This document shows positions 1-8,147 of a stretch of 64,000 nucleotides of DNA, piece by piece (the first letter of the stretch is position 1; every line of letters starts with the position of its first letter). Made by a program: the position numbers and the translations under genes. The DNA is from Pseudomonas fluorescens (GTDB taxonomy: Bacteria > Pseudomonadota > Gammaproteobacteria > Pseudomonadales > Pseudomonadaceae). The stretch lies in contig NZ_LACH01000004.1 of the NCBI RefSeq assembly GCF_000968015.1, forward strand, positions 39,571-103,570, written 5' to 3'. The notes under the pieces are model-generated. The model was not told the DNA's origin and searched no databases. It saw nothing but the letters and a program-made list of their open reading frames with translations.

Positions 1-1364
1 GCGACAGCCTGTCGATCGACAAGGTCAACCTGTTCCAACCTTATGCGCGCTTCATGATCAACGATGACCGCACCACTAACATCGATGATCTGCTGATTCC
101 GCAACCGCCCGACTCAGGCGCCAAAACGGCTGCAGCCAAACCTGTCAGCAAGGAAAAACCGCTGGGCATCCACATTGGTGGCATTGCCATCAACGACGGC
201 TCGGCCAACTTTGCCGACTTCAGCCTGACCCCGAATTTCGCCACCGCCGTCCAGCAGCTTAACGGGCAAATCGGCACCATCGACAGTCGTCAGGCGAAGC
301 CAGCCAGCGTAGACATCAAAGGCAAGGTCGACCGCTATGCACCGGTCACCATCAAGGGCTCGGTCAACCCGTTCGACCCGATGGCCAGCCTCGACATCGC
401 CACCAGTTTCAAACGTGTTGAACTGACCACGCTCACGCCCTACTCCGGCAAGTTCGCCGGTTACCGCATCCGCAAGGGCCGGCTCAATCTCGACCTGCAT
501 TACCTGATCACCAAGGGCCAGCTCAAGGCCGAAAACAAAGTGGTGGTCGAGCAGCTGCAACTGGGTGAGAAAGTCGACAGTCCAGACGCCGTGAGCCTGC
601 CGCTGAAACTGGCGATCGCGTTGCTCAAGGACGTCGACGGCAAGATTTCCATCGAGCTGCCGGTGACCGGCGACCTGAACAACCCGCAGTTCAGCATCAT
701 GCCGATTGTCTGGCAGACCTTGCGCAACCTGATCGTCAAAGCCGCCGCGGCGCCATTCAAAATGATTGGCGGACTGGTCAGTGGAGGTGGTTCGGAAGAT
801 TTGGGCGCTGTGTCATTTGCCCCGGGCTCAAGCGACCTGAGCAAGGAGGCCGAGGGGTCACTGGTCAAACTGTCCCAGGCCCTCAAGGAACGTCCGGCCT
901 TGCGCCTGGAAATCGAAGGCACGGCTGCTGCCAGCAGCGATGGCCCGCTGATAGCCGAGCAACGTCTGGAACGTGAATACCAATACAACTACTACAAAAT
1001 GCTCCAGCGTCGCGGTGACAAGGTGCCGGCCCAGGCATCATTGCTGGAAGTACCGGATAACGAGAAAGGTCCGCTGCTGGAAGGGATCTACCGCACGCGC
1101 CTGAAGACGCAGCCGCCCGCCGAGTGGAAGGATCTGGGCAAGGAAGAACGCACGGCAAAAATGCGCGAAGACGTGATCAAGTTCTGGAGCTCCAGCGACG
1201 TGCTGTTGCGTCAGTTGGGTCAGGAACGCGCCAGCAGCATCAAGGACTATCTGGTCGACAAAGGTCAGTTGGCCGATGACCGCGTGTACTTCATCGACGC
1301 TAACCTCGGTGAAGCGCAAAGTGATGGTCGGGTGGTTACGCCGTTGCATCTGGACGCTGAGTGA
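1..1364 (+). CDS. DUF748 domain protein, C-terminal part (partial)
   Basis: The reading frame is open from the left edge (first full codon at base 3) to the stop at 1362-1364, so this is the last 453 residues of a longer protein. It matches what I know of DUF748 proteins, large AsmA-like envelope proteins of unknown function. Visible features are beta-rich stretches such as GIHIGGIAINDGSANFADFS and a conserved region that includes ISIELPVTGDLNNPQFS. Near the C-terminus a segment beginning SFAPGSSDLSKEAEGSLVKL resembles the start of an OmpA-like peptidoglycan-binding domain. The next gene overlaps the stop codon (TGATG). The family call is from sequence feel, without a search. Confidence 0.75.
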   Translation, partial: DSLSIDKVNLFQPYARFMINDDRTTNIDDLLIPQPPDSGAKTAAAKPVSKEKPLGIHIGGIAINDGSANFADFSLTPNFATAVQQLNGQIGTIDSRQAKPASVDIKGKVDRYAPVTIKGSVNPFDPMASLDIATSFKRVELTTLTPYSGKFAGYRIRKGRLNLDLHYLITKGQLKAENKVVVEQLQLGEKVDSPDAVSLPLKLAIALLKDVDGKISIELPVTGDLNNPQFSIMPIVWQTLRNLIVKAAAAPFKMIGGLVSGGGSEDLGAVSFAPGSSDLSKEAEGSLVKLSQALKERPALRLEIEGTAAASSDGPLIAEQRLEREYQYNYYKMLQRRGDKVPAQASLLEVPDNEKGPLLEGIYRTRLKTQPPAEWKDLGKEERTAKMREDVIKFWSSSDVLLRQLGQERASSIKDYLVDKGQLADDRVYFIDANLGEAQSDGRVVTPLHLDAE

Positions 1365-1660
1365 TGGGCGCGAAATGGCTGATGAGCCTGGCTCTGGCGA
1401 TGGCCGCCAGCCAGGCCTCGGCAGCCGATACCCTGCGCTGCGGCAGTCAATTGGTCAGTGTCGGAGACCGGTCCAGTGAAGTGCTGCAGAAATGCGGTGA
1501 ACCGGTCAGCCGTGATTTTTTGGGCTACAAGCGAAGCGCTAACCGGCGGGAAGAGTTTCAAGTCGAGGAATGGACTTACGGGCCCAACGGCGGGATGTAT
1601 CAGTACCTGCGTTTTGAAGGTAATCGTTTGAAGCAGATCACCAGCAAACGCGGCAACTGA
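1364..1660 (+). CDS. DUF2845 domain periplasmic protein
   Basis: 98-residue exported protein of unknown function. Residues 1-20 form a Sec signal peptide ending in ASQASA, and the mature part begins ADTLRCGSQLVSVGD, typical of DUF2845 proteins. Two cysteines (in LRCGS and QKCGEP) could form a disulfide. The ATG at 1364 overlaps the stop of the DUF748 gene, so the two are probably translationally coupled. An in-frame GTG one codon upstream is a less likely start. A REPIN follows the gene. Confidence 0.75.
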   Translation: MGAKWLMSLALAMAASQASAADTLRCGSQLVSVGDRSSEVLQKCGEPVSRDFLGYKRSANRREEFQVEEWTYGPNGGMYQYLRFEGNRLKQITSKRGN

Positions 1661-1692
1661 ACCCACCACAATCTTATATAAGCCCCAGTCAA

Positions 1693-1782
1693 TGTGGGAG
1701 CGAGCTTGCTCGCGATAGCAGTCTTTCATTCAACATAGGTGTCGAATGTTAGTCAGCAATCGCGAGCAAGCTCGCTCCCACA
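1693..1782. repeat. REPIN (90 bp REP doublet)
   Basis: Two inverted 24-base arms, TGTGGGAGCGAGCTTGCTCG with CGAT, and its complement, flank a 42-base centre that holds the imperfect palindrome CAACATAGGTGTCGA. It is the first of six units of identical length in the window. Confidence 0.9.
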
Positions 1783-1808
1783 GTTGTTTTAGGTCGCCCA
1801 CAATAGAA

Positions 1809-1840
1809 CAGGCCCCTGACACGAATGTCCGGGGCCTGTA
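1809..1840 (-). terminator. candidate terminator after the BON gene
   Basis: Hairpin with arms ACAGGCCCC and GGGGCCTGT, downstream of the leftward BON gene. No clear U-run follows on either strand, so termination is uncertain. Confidence 0.35.
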
Positions 1841-1945
1841 ATGGCCACATCCTTATGGCCTTTCGCATGAACTCTCCTGAGGCGGCAGACGTATTGCTCG
1901 GCCCGTCTGTCGCGCCTTCTCCCAGTCCAGGCGAGAAGTCTTACC

Positions 1946-2302
1946 TTATTCGGATTTCAGGCCGTCAGCGGAGACCGCTTTGACGCCTTTGATTTTCTTG
2001 GTGATGGCCACAGCGGTGGCTTTCTGAGCGTCAGTCACCGCAACGGTGGACGACAGGGATACAACACCTTTGTTGGTTTCGACTTTGATGTCGGTGCCAG
2101 GAATGCCTTTTTCAGTGACCAGGTCACTTTTAACCTTGGTAGTAATCCAGGTATCGGAAGTAGCTTCTTTGGCTTTGGTGACTTCACCCGCCGCCAGAGT
2201 CATCGGAGCCTGGGTGGTTTGGGTGGTCTGTGCAAATGCAGCGTTGGCCATGGTCAGGGTCAGCGCGGTAGCAGTAGCGGCAGCGATAGCGAACTTCTTC
2301 AT
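1946..2302 (-). CDS. BON domain periplasmic protein (OsmY-like)
   Basis: 118-residue exported protein. Residues 1-24 are a signal peptide (MKKFAIAAATATALTLTMAN, then AAFA). The mature part contains one BON domain, including TSDTWITTKVKSDLVTEKGI and DIKVETNKGVVSLSSTV, with a second helix-rich half ending VKAVSADGLKSE. BON proteins of the OsmY type are periplasmic and often osmotically or stress induced; that role is inferred by family. AGGAG lies upstream of the ATG. The gene stands alone, leftward, facing pilA-side spacer DNA. Confidence 0.85.
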   Translation of the reverse strand: MKKFAIAAATATALTLTMANAAFAQTTQTTQAPMTLAAGEVTKAKEATSDTWITTKVKSDLVTEKGIPGTDIKVETNKGVVSLSSTVAVTDAQKATAVAITKKIKGVKAVSADGLKSE

Positions 2303-2563
2303 ACGAGTAACTCCTGTTTTTCATAAAGTCTGCTGCGTGTCTTGTCAGCAGGGTTACTGGAGATATTGCGAACGCTGTGCCAACTTTGAGACAGGCAATA
2401 AATACATATAAATCAATAGCTTACAAAAACACCTGATTTTCGGAATCATGCAAAATGCATGACTTTGATTTTTTCTACATGCAAGTTGCGGGTTTTGGGC
2501 ATGGGCCTAAGGCCATGAATTATCGGGGTTTTTGTACTTAAGTCTGATACGCACTTAAAAAAA
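2303..2563. other. AT-rich intergenic region
   Basis: About 260 bases between the BON gene and the pilA terminator. It must hold the BON promoter on the minus strand, but I could not pick out convincing -35 and -10 boxes, and I see no ORF or repeat. Confidence 0.5.
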
Positions 2564-2587
2564 TGCCTCTGTCTGTCGACAGAGGCA
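2557..2587 (-). terminator. rho-independent terminator of pilA
   Basis: On the minus strand a perfect 10-bp stem (TGCCTCTGTC / GACAGAGGCA) with a 4-base loop is followed by seven T. It starts 29 bases past the pilA stop codon. Confidence 0.92.
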
Positions 2588-2615
2588 CTTCAAACCGCTT
2601 TAACCGCGTTACAAA

Positions 2616-3023
2616 TTACGGGTGTGTGCAACCTGCTGGCGCGAAATCGGCACCGACGCTGGTGGCGCATGACCAACCATTAGTTGGGTCTCGAGTCAGT
2701 GTCACAGTGGCACCAGCAATAACCGCTGGTGGGCTTTTCACTGTGCAAAGAATGCCTGAAGTAGTGCCAGTAACGGCGGTGATCGTGCAGTTCTGCGAAT
2801 TGGCGGCATTTGGAGCAAAAGTGGCTACAGTCGGGGCCGCAGTACCCGAGTTGACCGCGTCCTCATAACCCACTTTGAGCGCCGAAATTTCGGCTGCACC
2901 CGCCGTCATCTTCGCCCGCGCCTGATACTTCGAATACGCCGGAATGGCGAACGTCGCCAGGATCCCGATGATCGCCACCACAATCAACAGCTCGATAAGC
3001 GTAAAACCTTTCTGAGTCTTCAT
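2616..3023 (-). CDS. pilA: type IV major pilin PilA
   Basis: 135-residue prepilin, the main subunit of the type IV pilus. The start MKTQKGFTLIELLIVVAIIG gives a six-residue leader with the PilD cleavage site between Gly6 and Phe7 and the conserved Glu at mature position 5, then the hydrophobic N-terminal helix. Two C-terminal cysteines (NGWSCATS and PAGCTHP) should form the usual disulfide loop. An upstream in-frame start would add 20 residues before the leader and is rejected; GGAG precedes the chosen ATG. It is divergent from pilB, has its own terminator, and a sigma-54 promoter lies about 50 bp upstream. Confidence 0.95.
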   Translation of the reverse strand: MKTQKGFTLIELLIVVAIIGILATFAIPAYSKYQARAKMTAGAAEISALKVGYEDAVNSGTAAPTVATFAPNAANSQNCTITAVTGTTSGILCTVKSPPAVIAGATVTLTRDPTNGWSCATSVGADFAPAGCTHP

Positions 3024-3071
3024 AGACAAGCTCCATGCATGAGTCGAAATCTCATGATCTGAACTAGCCAC

Positions 3072-3087
3072 AGCACAGTCCATGCCA
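3072..3087 (-). promoter_or_regulatory. sigma-54 promoter of pilA
   Basis: Minus-strand TGGCATGGACTGTGCT has the invariant GG and GC exactly 10 bases apart and fits the consensus TGGCAC-N5-TTGCW apart from two bases. It lies 49 bases before the pilA start codon, giving a predicted leader of about 38 bases. pilA transcription by RpoN with PilR is established in P. aeruginosa. Confidence 0.85.
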
Positions 3088-3161
3088 TGCCCTTCGCCCG
3101 CCTGTTATAGAGGCACGGGACCAACACAAAGCCCTTTCCTACCCCCAGAATCCGCACTATC

Positions 3162-3176
3162 TGACACTTTTTGTCA
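3162..3176 (-). promoter_or_regulatory. candidate PilR binding site
   Basis: Minus-strand TGACAAAAAGTGTCA is an inverted repeat TGACA-N5-TGTCA and also fits the A-rich plus GTGTC pattern described for PilR in P. aeruginosa. It is centred about 107 bp upstream of the predicted pilA transcription start, a normal enhancer distance. Confidence 0.55.
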
Positions 3177-3249
3177 CCTGAACGCCGCTGGTTTGGTTCC
3201 TCCGCTTGACTAGGCTATAAGTCATGAACTGTCTGCGTCCGGTATCCCA

Positions 3250-4950
3250 ATGAATGACATCGCCCTTAGCGGTCTGGCCAAGCAATTGGTCCTGGCCGAG
3301 CTGCTCACTGACAAAAGCGCGCAACAGGCGTATCAGCAAGCCCAACGCAACAAAATCTCCCTGGTCAGTTATCTGGTGCAGAACAAACTGGTGAAGAGTC
3401 GCCAGGTCGCCGAGATCGCTTCGGAACACTTCGGCATGGCCTTGCTCGACCTCAACTGCCTGGACAAGGAAACCCAACCTAAGGGTCTGGTCAGCGAGAA
3501 ACTGATTCGCCAGCACCACACCCTGCCCCTCTGGCGGCGCGGCAACAAGTTGTTCGTGGGCGTTTCCGACCCGACCAATCATCAAGCCATCAATGACATC
3601 CAGTTCAGTACCGGGCTCAATACCGAAGCCATTCTGGTTGAAGACGACAAGCTCACCGATGCCATCGAAAAATTCTTCGACAGCCATAGCACCGGCCTGG
3701 AAGACATGGCCGATGTCGACCTTGATGGTGTGGACATCGACTCGATCGATGACAACAAACAGGATGCCATTGGCGGACAAGATGCCGACGATGCACCCGT
3801 GGTGCGCTTCGTGCACAAGATGCTGCTCGACGCGATCAAGAGCGGCTCTTCCGACCTGCATTTCGAGCCCTATGAAAAAACCTACCGCGTGCGGATGCGC
3901 ACCGACGGCATGCTGCGTGAAGTCGCCAAGCCACCGATTCAACTGGCCAATCGCATCGCCGCGCGACTGAAAGTCATGGCCAGCCTCGACATTTCCGAAC
4001 GGCGCCGCCCCCAGGACGGGCGGATCAAGATGCGCCTGTCCAAGAGCAAGTCCATCGACTTCCGGGTCAACACCCTGCCGACCTTGTGGGGCGAGAAAGT
4101 GGTGATCCGGATCCTCGATCCGTCCAGCGCTCAAATGGGCATCGACGCCCTCGGCTATGAGCCCGATCAGAAAGACCTGTTCATGGCCGCGCTCAAGCAG
4201 CCACAGGGGATGATTCTGGTGACTGGCCCCACTGGTTCGGGCAAGACTGTGTCGCTCTACACCGGTCTGAATATCCTCAACACCGTGGACATCAACATCT
4301 CCACCGCCGAAGACCCGGTAGAGATCAACATGGAAGGCATCAACCAGGTCAACGTCAATCCCAAGCAGGGAATGGATTTCGCCCAGGCGCTGCGTTCATT
4401 TCTGCGTCAGGACCCGGACGTGATCATGGTCGGTGAGATCCGCGACCTCGAAACCGCCGAAATCGCCATCAAAGCCGCCCAGACCGGTCACCTTGTGCTG
4501 TCGACCCTGCACACCAACAGCGCCGCCGAAACCCTGACTCGCCTGCACAACATGGGCATTCCGGGTTTCAACATTGCCACCTCGATCAGCCTGATCATTG
4601 CCCAGCGTCTGGCACGCAAGCTGTGCAGCCATTGCAAGAAACCCATCGAGATTCCCCGGGAGGCGCTGCTCAAGGAAGGCTTCCCCGAGGAACGCATCGG
4701 CTCATTCACGATCTATGAGCCTGTCGGTTGCGATCAGTGCAACGGCGGTTACAAGGGGCGAGTCGGGATTTATGAAGTGGTGAAGAACACACAGGACCTG
4801 CAACGGCTGATCATGGCGGAAGGCAATTCACTGGAAATCGACAGTCAGATGCGTAAAGACGGCTTCAACGACCTGCGGACGTCGGGCCTGCTCAAGGCCA
4901 TGCAAGGCATCACCAGCCTTGAAGAAATCAACCGGGTCACCAAGGACTGA
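3250..4950 (+). CDS. pilB: type IV pilus extension ATPase PilB
   Basis: 566-residue hexameric cytoplasmic ATPase that drives pilus polymerisation. The N-terminal MshEN/T2SSE_N domain covers about residues 1-150. The ATPase half has Walker A GPTGSGKT at 326-333, Asp and His boxes (STAEDPVEI, HLVLSTLHTNSAAETLTRLH) and the zinc-binding tetracysteine C459-x2-C462 ... C494-x2-C497 typical of PilB/GspE. Length is normal. The start MNDIALSGLAKQLV follows the pilA-pilB spacer; the ribosome site is weak. pilC follows after 2 bases. Confidence 0.97.
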   Translation: MNDIALSGLAKQLVLAELLTDKSAQQAYQQAQRNKISLVSYLVQNKLVKSRQVAEIASEHFGMALLDLNCLDKETQPKGLVSEKLIRQHHTLPLWRRGNKLFVGVSDPTNHQAINDIQFSTGLNTEAILVEDDKLTDAIEKFFDSHSTGLEDMADVDLDGVDIDSIDDNKQDAIGGQDADDAPVVRFVHKMLLDAIKSGSSDLHFEPYEKTYRVRMRTDGMLREVAKPPIQLANRIAARLKVMASLDISERRRPQDGRIKMRLSKSKSIDFRVNTLPTLWGEKVVIRILDPSSAQMGIDALGYEPDQKDLFMAALKQPQGMILVTGPTGSGKTVSLYTGLNILNTVDINISTAEDPVEINMEGINQVNVNPKQGMDFAQALRSFLRQDPDVIMVGEIRDLETAEIAIKAAQTGHLVLSTLHTNSAAETLTRLHNMGIPGFNIATSISLIIAQRLARKLCSHCKKPIEIPREALLKEGFPEERIGSFTIYEPVGCDQCNGGYKGRVGIYEVVKNTQDLQRLIMAEGNSLEIDSQMRKDGFNDLRTSGLLKAMQGITSLEEINRVTKD

Positions 4951-4952
4951 AT

Positions 4953-6170
4953 ATGGCGGTCAAAGCAGCAAAAATCAGCGTCTACGCCTGGGAAGGCACG
5001 GACCGCAAAGGCACCAAAATGACGGGCGAGTTGAGCGGCCAGAACCCTGCGTTGATCAAGGCCCAGTTGCGCAAGCAGGGCATCAACCCCGGAAAGGTAC
5101 GCAAGAAGTCCACCTCGATTTTCAACATGGGCAAGCGCATCAAGGCCCAGGACATCGCCCTGTTCACCCGGCAGATGGCGACCATGATGAAGGCCGGCGT
5201 ACCGCTGTTGCAGTCGTTCGACATCATCGGTGAAGGCTTCGATAACCCGGCCATGCGCACACTGATTGACGAGGTGAAACAGGAAGTCGCGGCGGGTAAC
5301 AGCTTCGCCGCTTCCCTGCGCAAAAAGCCTCAGTATTTCGATGAGCTCTACTGCAACCTGGTCGATGCCGGCGAGCAGGCCGGTGCCCTCGATACCCTGC
5401 TGGAGAGAGTGGCGACCTATAAGGAAAAGAGCGAAAGCCTCAAGGCCAAGATCAAGAAAGCCATGACCTACCCACTGGCAGTGGTGTTCGTCGCGATCAT
5501 TGTGACCGGGATTCTGCTGGTCAAAGTGGTGCCGCAGTTCGAATCGGTGTTCAAAGGGTTTGGCGCCGAATTGCCAGCCTTCACAGTGATGGTCATCGGC
5601 CTCTCGGAGTTCATGCAGAACTGGTGGTGGGCGATGCTCGGCGTGCTGATCGCGGCCATCTTCGGTGTGCGCCACGCGTTTAAAACGTCGCAAGCCTTTC
5701 GGGACCGAATGGACACCTGGCTGCTGAAACTGCCGCTGATTGGCACGCTGATGTACAAGTCTGCGGTGGCCCGTTACGCCCGCACGCTGTCGACTACCTT
5801 TGCGGCAGGTGTGCCACTGGTGGAAGCCCTGGATTCGGTGGCCGGCGCGACTGGCAACATCGTGTTCAAGCGCGCGGTGCTGCGCATCAAGCAGGACGTG
5901 TCGACCGGTATGCAGCTGAATTTTTCCATGCGCGCCTCCGGTATCTTTCCGAACATGGCGATTCAGATGACCGCCATTGGCGAAGAGTCCGGCGCACTGG
6001 ACGATATGCTCGACAAGGTCGCGAGCTTCTATGAGGACGAAGTGGACAACATGGTCGATAACCTCACCAGCCTGATGGAGCCGTTCATCATGGTGGTGCT
6101 GGGTGTTATCGTCGGTGGCCTGGTGGTTGCGATGTACCTGCCCATCTTCCAACTTGGCTCAGCGATCTGA
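4953..6170 (+). CDS. pilC: type IV pilus inner membrane platform protein PilC
   Basis: 405-residue polytopic protein that couples PilB (and PilT, not in this window) to the pilin pool. Two T2SSF domains are visible, roughly residues 65-190 (including DIALFTRQMATMMKAGVPLL) and 270-395 (including YARTLSTTFAAGVPLVEALD), with membrane segments near 170-190, 215-240 and 375-400. The ATG lies 2 bases after the pilB stop and pilD follows after 1 base, so pilBCD form an operon. Confidence 0.97.
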   Translation: MAVKAAKISVYAWEGTDRKGTKMTGELSGQNPALIKAQLRKQGINPGKVRKKSTSIFNMGKRIKAQDIALFTRQMATMMKAGVPLLQSFDIIGEGFDNPAMRTLIDEVKQEVAAGNSFAASLRKKPQYFDELYCNLVDAGEQAGALDTLLERVATYKEKSESLKAKIKKAMTYPLAVVFVAIIVTGILLVKVVPQFESVFKGFGAELPAFTVMVIGLSEFMQNWWWAMLGVLIAAIFGVRHAFKTSQAFRDRMDTWLLKLPLIGTLMYKSAVARYARTLSTTFAAGVPLVEALDSVAGATGNIVFKRAVLRIKQDVSTGMQLNFSMRASGIFPNMAIQMTAIGEESGALDDMLDKVASFYEDEVDNMVDNLTSLMEPFIMVVLGVIVGGLVVAMYLPIFQLGSAI

Positions 6171-6171
6171 C

Positions 6172-7044
6172 ATGCCCTTGAACGACATTCTGACCCTCCA
6201 CCCGTTGACCTTCGTGATCGCAGCCATGTTGGTCGGCCTGCTGATTGGCAGCTTTCTCAACGTGGTGGTCTGGCGCCTGCCAAAAATGCTTGACCGCGAA
6301 TGGCGTGAGGAGGCTCGTGAAGTGTTGGGCTTGCCAGGCGAAACACCGCTGCCGACCTTCAACCTGATGCTGCCCCATTCCCAGTGCCCACAGTGCGGCC
6401 ATCGAATCCGCGCCTGGGAAAATATTCCGATGCTCAGTTATCTGCTCTTGCGGGGTCGATGCTCGAACTGCACGGCAGCCATCAGCAAACGCTACCCGCT
6501 GACCGAACTGGCCTGCGGTCTGCTCTCGGCGTTCATCGCCTGGCATTTCGGTTTCGGCTGGCAGGCCTGCATGGCACTGCTCCTGAGTTGGGGGCTACTG
6601 ACGATGAGCCTGATCGATGCCGAACATCAACTGTTGCCGGATGTGCTGGTGCTGCCGCTGATATGGCTGGGGCTGATCGTCAACAGTTTCGGGCTCTTCG
6701 TGTCCCTGAATGAAGCGTTGTGGGGCGCGGTGGCCGGCTACATGGCCCTGTGGTCGGTGTTCTGGCTGTTCAAGCTGATCACCGGCAAGGACGGCATGGG
6801 CCACGGTGATTTCAAGTTGTTAGCGATGTTCGGCGCCTGGGGTGGCTGGCAGATCCTGCCACTGACCCTCCTGTTATCGTCGATGGTGGGCGCCGTTGTC
6901 GGCGTGATTTTGCTGCGTTTGCGCAACGCGAAAACCTCCACGCCGATCCCCTTCGGACCCTTTCTGGCAATTGCCGGCTGGATTGCCTTGCTCTGGGGTG
7001 GTCAAATAACCGACTTCTATTGGCAGTTTGTCGGTTTGAAATGA
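6172..7044 (+). CDS. pilD: prepilin peptidase / N-methyltransferase PilD
   Basis: 290-residue inner membrane aspartyl protease that cleaves the leader of prepilins and type II pseudopilins and methylates the new N-terminus. Four cytoplasmic-loop cysteines C72-x2-C75 ... C97-x2-C100 are present, as in full bifunctional enzymes. The catalytic aspartates are D149 ([12 protein letters not shown]) and D213 ([10 protein letters not shown], the GxGD motif). About seven to eight hydrophobic segments follow. The start [11 protein letters not shown] was chosen 1 base after pilC; a longer ORF inside pilC is rejected. The end overlaps coaE by ATGA. Confidence 0.97.
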   Translation: MPLNDILTLHPLTFVIAAMLVGLLIGSFLNVVVWRLPKMLDREWREEAREVLGLPGETPLPTFNLMLPHSQCPQCGHRIRAWENIPMLSYLLLRGRCSNCTAAISKRYPLTELACGLLSAFIAWHFGFGWQACMALLLSWGLLTMSLIDAEHQLLPDVLVLPLIWLGLIVNSFGLFVSLNEALWGAVAGYMALWSVFWLFKLITGKDGMGHGDFKLLAMFGAWGGWQILPLTLLLSSMVGAVVGVILLRLRNAKTSTPIPFGPFLAIAGWIALLWGGQITDFYWQFVGLK

Positions 7045-7664
7045 ATACCCCTGTGGAAAAACCCTGGATTCTCGGCCTGACCGGCGGCATCGGCAGCGGC
7101 AAAAGCGCGGCTGCCCAGCACTTCATCGACCTGGGCGTGCACGTAGTGGACGCCGATCACGCGGCGCGTTGGGTGGTAGAACCGGGTCGCCCGGCGCTGG
7201 CCAGGATCGCCGAACACTTCGGTCCCGGCGCATTGCAAGCGAACGGGCAGCTGGATCGCGCGGCGTTGCGCAAACTGATCTTCGAAGTGCCAGAGGAACG
7301 CCGCTGGCTCGAAGCGTTGCTGCATCCGCTGATCGCCAAGGAAATCGCCGATCACCTGGCCAAGGCACAATCGCCTTACGCGATCCTGGTTTCGCCGCTG
7401 CTGATCGAGTCCGGGCAGTACGCCATGACCCAACGGGTTCTGGTGATCGATGCCCCGGAACAACTACAGATCGAGCGCACCCTGCAGCGTGACCAGACCA
7501 GCGAGCAACAGGTCCAGGCGATCCTCAAGGCCCAGTCCAGCCGACAGGACCGCGTGAGCCACGCCAACGATGTGGTGGTCAATGACCGCGACCTCGCCTG
7601 GCTGCATAGCGAGGTCGAACGCCTGCATCACTTTTACCTTACTTTGCGTGGAGGCCAGTCATGA
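7041..7664 (+). CDS. coaE: dephospho-CoA kinase CoaE
   Basis: 207-residue P-loop kinase for the last step of coenzyme A synthesis (phosphorylation of the 3'-hydroxyl of dephospho-CoA). The P-loop [11 protein letters not shown] is at residues 12-22, followed by the substrate segment [17 protein letters not shown] and the lid region with [12 protein letters not shown]. Start MNTPVEKPW overlaps the pilD stop (ATGA), and the stop overlaps yacG (ATGA), giving a translationally coupled chain pilD-coaE-yacG that is common in pseudomonads. Confidence 0.97.
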   Translation: MNTPVEKPWILGLTGGIGSGKSAAAQHFIDLGVHVVDADHAARWVVEPGRPALARIAEHFGPGALQANGQLDRAALRKLIFEVPEERRWLEALLHPLIAKEIADHLAKAQSPYAILVSPLLIESGQYAMTQRVLVIDAPEQLQIERTLQRDQTSEQQVQAILKAQSSRQDRVSHANDVVVNDRDLAWLHSEVERLHHFYLTLRGGQS

Positions 7665-7861
7665 GCCAGACCCCAACCGTCAATTGCCCAACCTGTGGCG
7701 CCCCTGTCGAATGGATCGCCAGCAACGTCAACCGGCCGTTCTGCTCGGATCGCTGCAAATTGATCGACCTCGGGGCATGGGCCTCGGAAGAACACAAGAT
7801 TCCGGTCAGCCCGGATGCCGAAGACGACCTGTTCAGCGAAGACTTCGAGCCGCGTCACTGA
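7661..7861 (+). CDS. yacG: DNA gyrase inhibitor YacG
   Basis: 66-residue zinc protein; E. coli YacG binds the GyrB C-terminal domain and blocks DNA binding by gyrase. The zinc ligands are C9, C12, C28 and C32 (NCPTCG ... FCSDRC), followed by the family signature [16 protein letters not shown] and an acidic tail. Last gene of the pilBCD-coaE-yacG operon; its stop is 3 bases before the stop of the convergent small gene. Confidence 0.95.
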   Translation: MSQTPTVNCPTCGAPVEWIASNVNRPFCSDRCKLIDLGAWASEEHKIPVSPDAEDDLFSEDFEPRH

Positions 7862-7864
7862 TCT

Positions 7865-8080
7865 TCAAGGCCGCATAAAACCGTAGTCCTGGCTGTCATC
7901 GAGGTTTTCCGCAAGAAAACGCAACTCATCGGCCAGGTCTTCGGCACTGCGCACCGCCTTGCTCTGTTGCACCACTGCACTGAGCAAGGCGCGCAGGCTC
8001 AACCCCGGATCAAACCCCACCTCCTGCGCCCCATCCAGACTTTGACGCAACTCCTGCCTTGCCCATTCGTAGACACTCAT
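7865..8080 (-). CDS. small uncharacterised soluble protein
   Basis: 71-residue protein (MSVYEWARQELRQSLDGAQE...), acidic and mostly helical with no signal peptide or membrane segment. I do not recognise a named domain; similar small proteins sit next to yacG in other pseudomonads. AGGAG seven bases before the ATG at 8080 fixes the start; a longer frame up to 8110 is rejected. A perfect Anr/FNR-type box lies about 60 bp upstream of the ATG, so expression under low oxygen is a reasonable inference. Confidence 0.75.
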   Translation of the reverse strand: MSVYEWARQELRQSLDGAQEVGFDPGLSLRALLSAVVQQSKAVRSAEDLADELRFLAENLDDSQDYGFMRP

Positions 8081-8133
8081 TTCGATGCTCCTGAAGGTTC
8101 TCCAGAGCATGGATTCGTGAGCGATTTTTGCCT

Positions 8134-8147
8134 TTGATGTGGATCAA
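8134..8147 (-). promoter_or_regulatory. Anr/FNR-type box
   Basis: TTGATGTGGATCAA matches TTGAT-N4-ATCAA in all ten specified positions. Its centre is 60 bases upstream of the start at 8080, so a class II promoter would start near 8099. The box overlaps the last codons of the upstream membrane gene. Confidence 0.65.
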
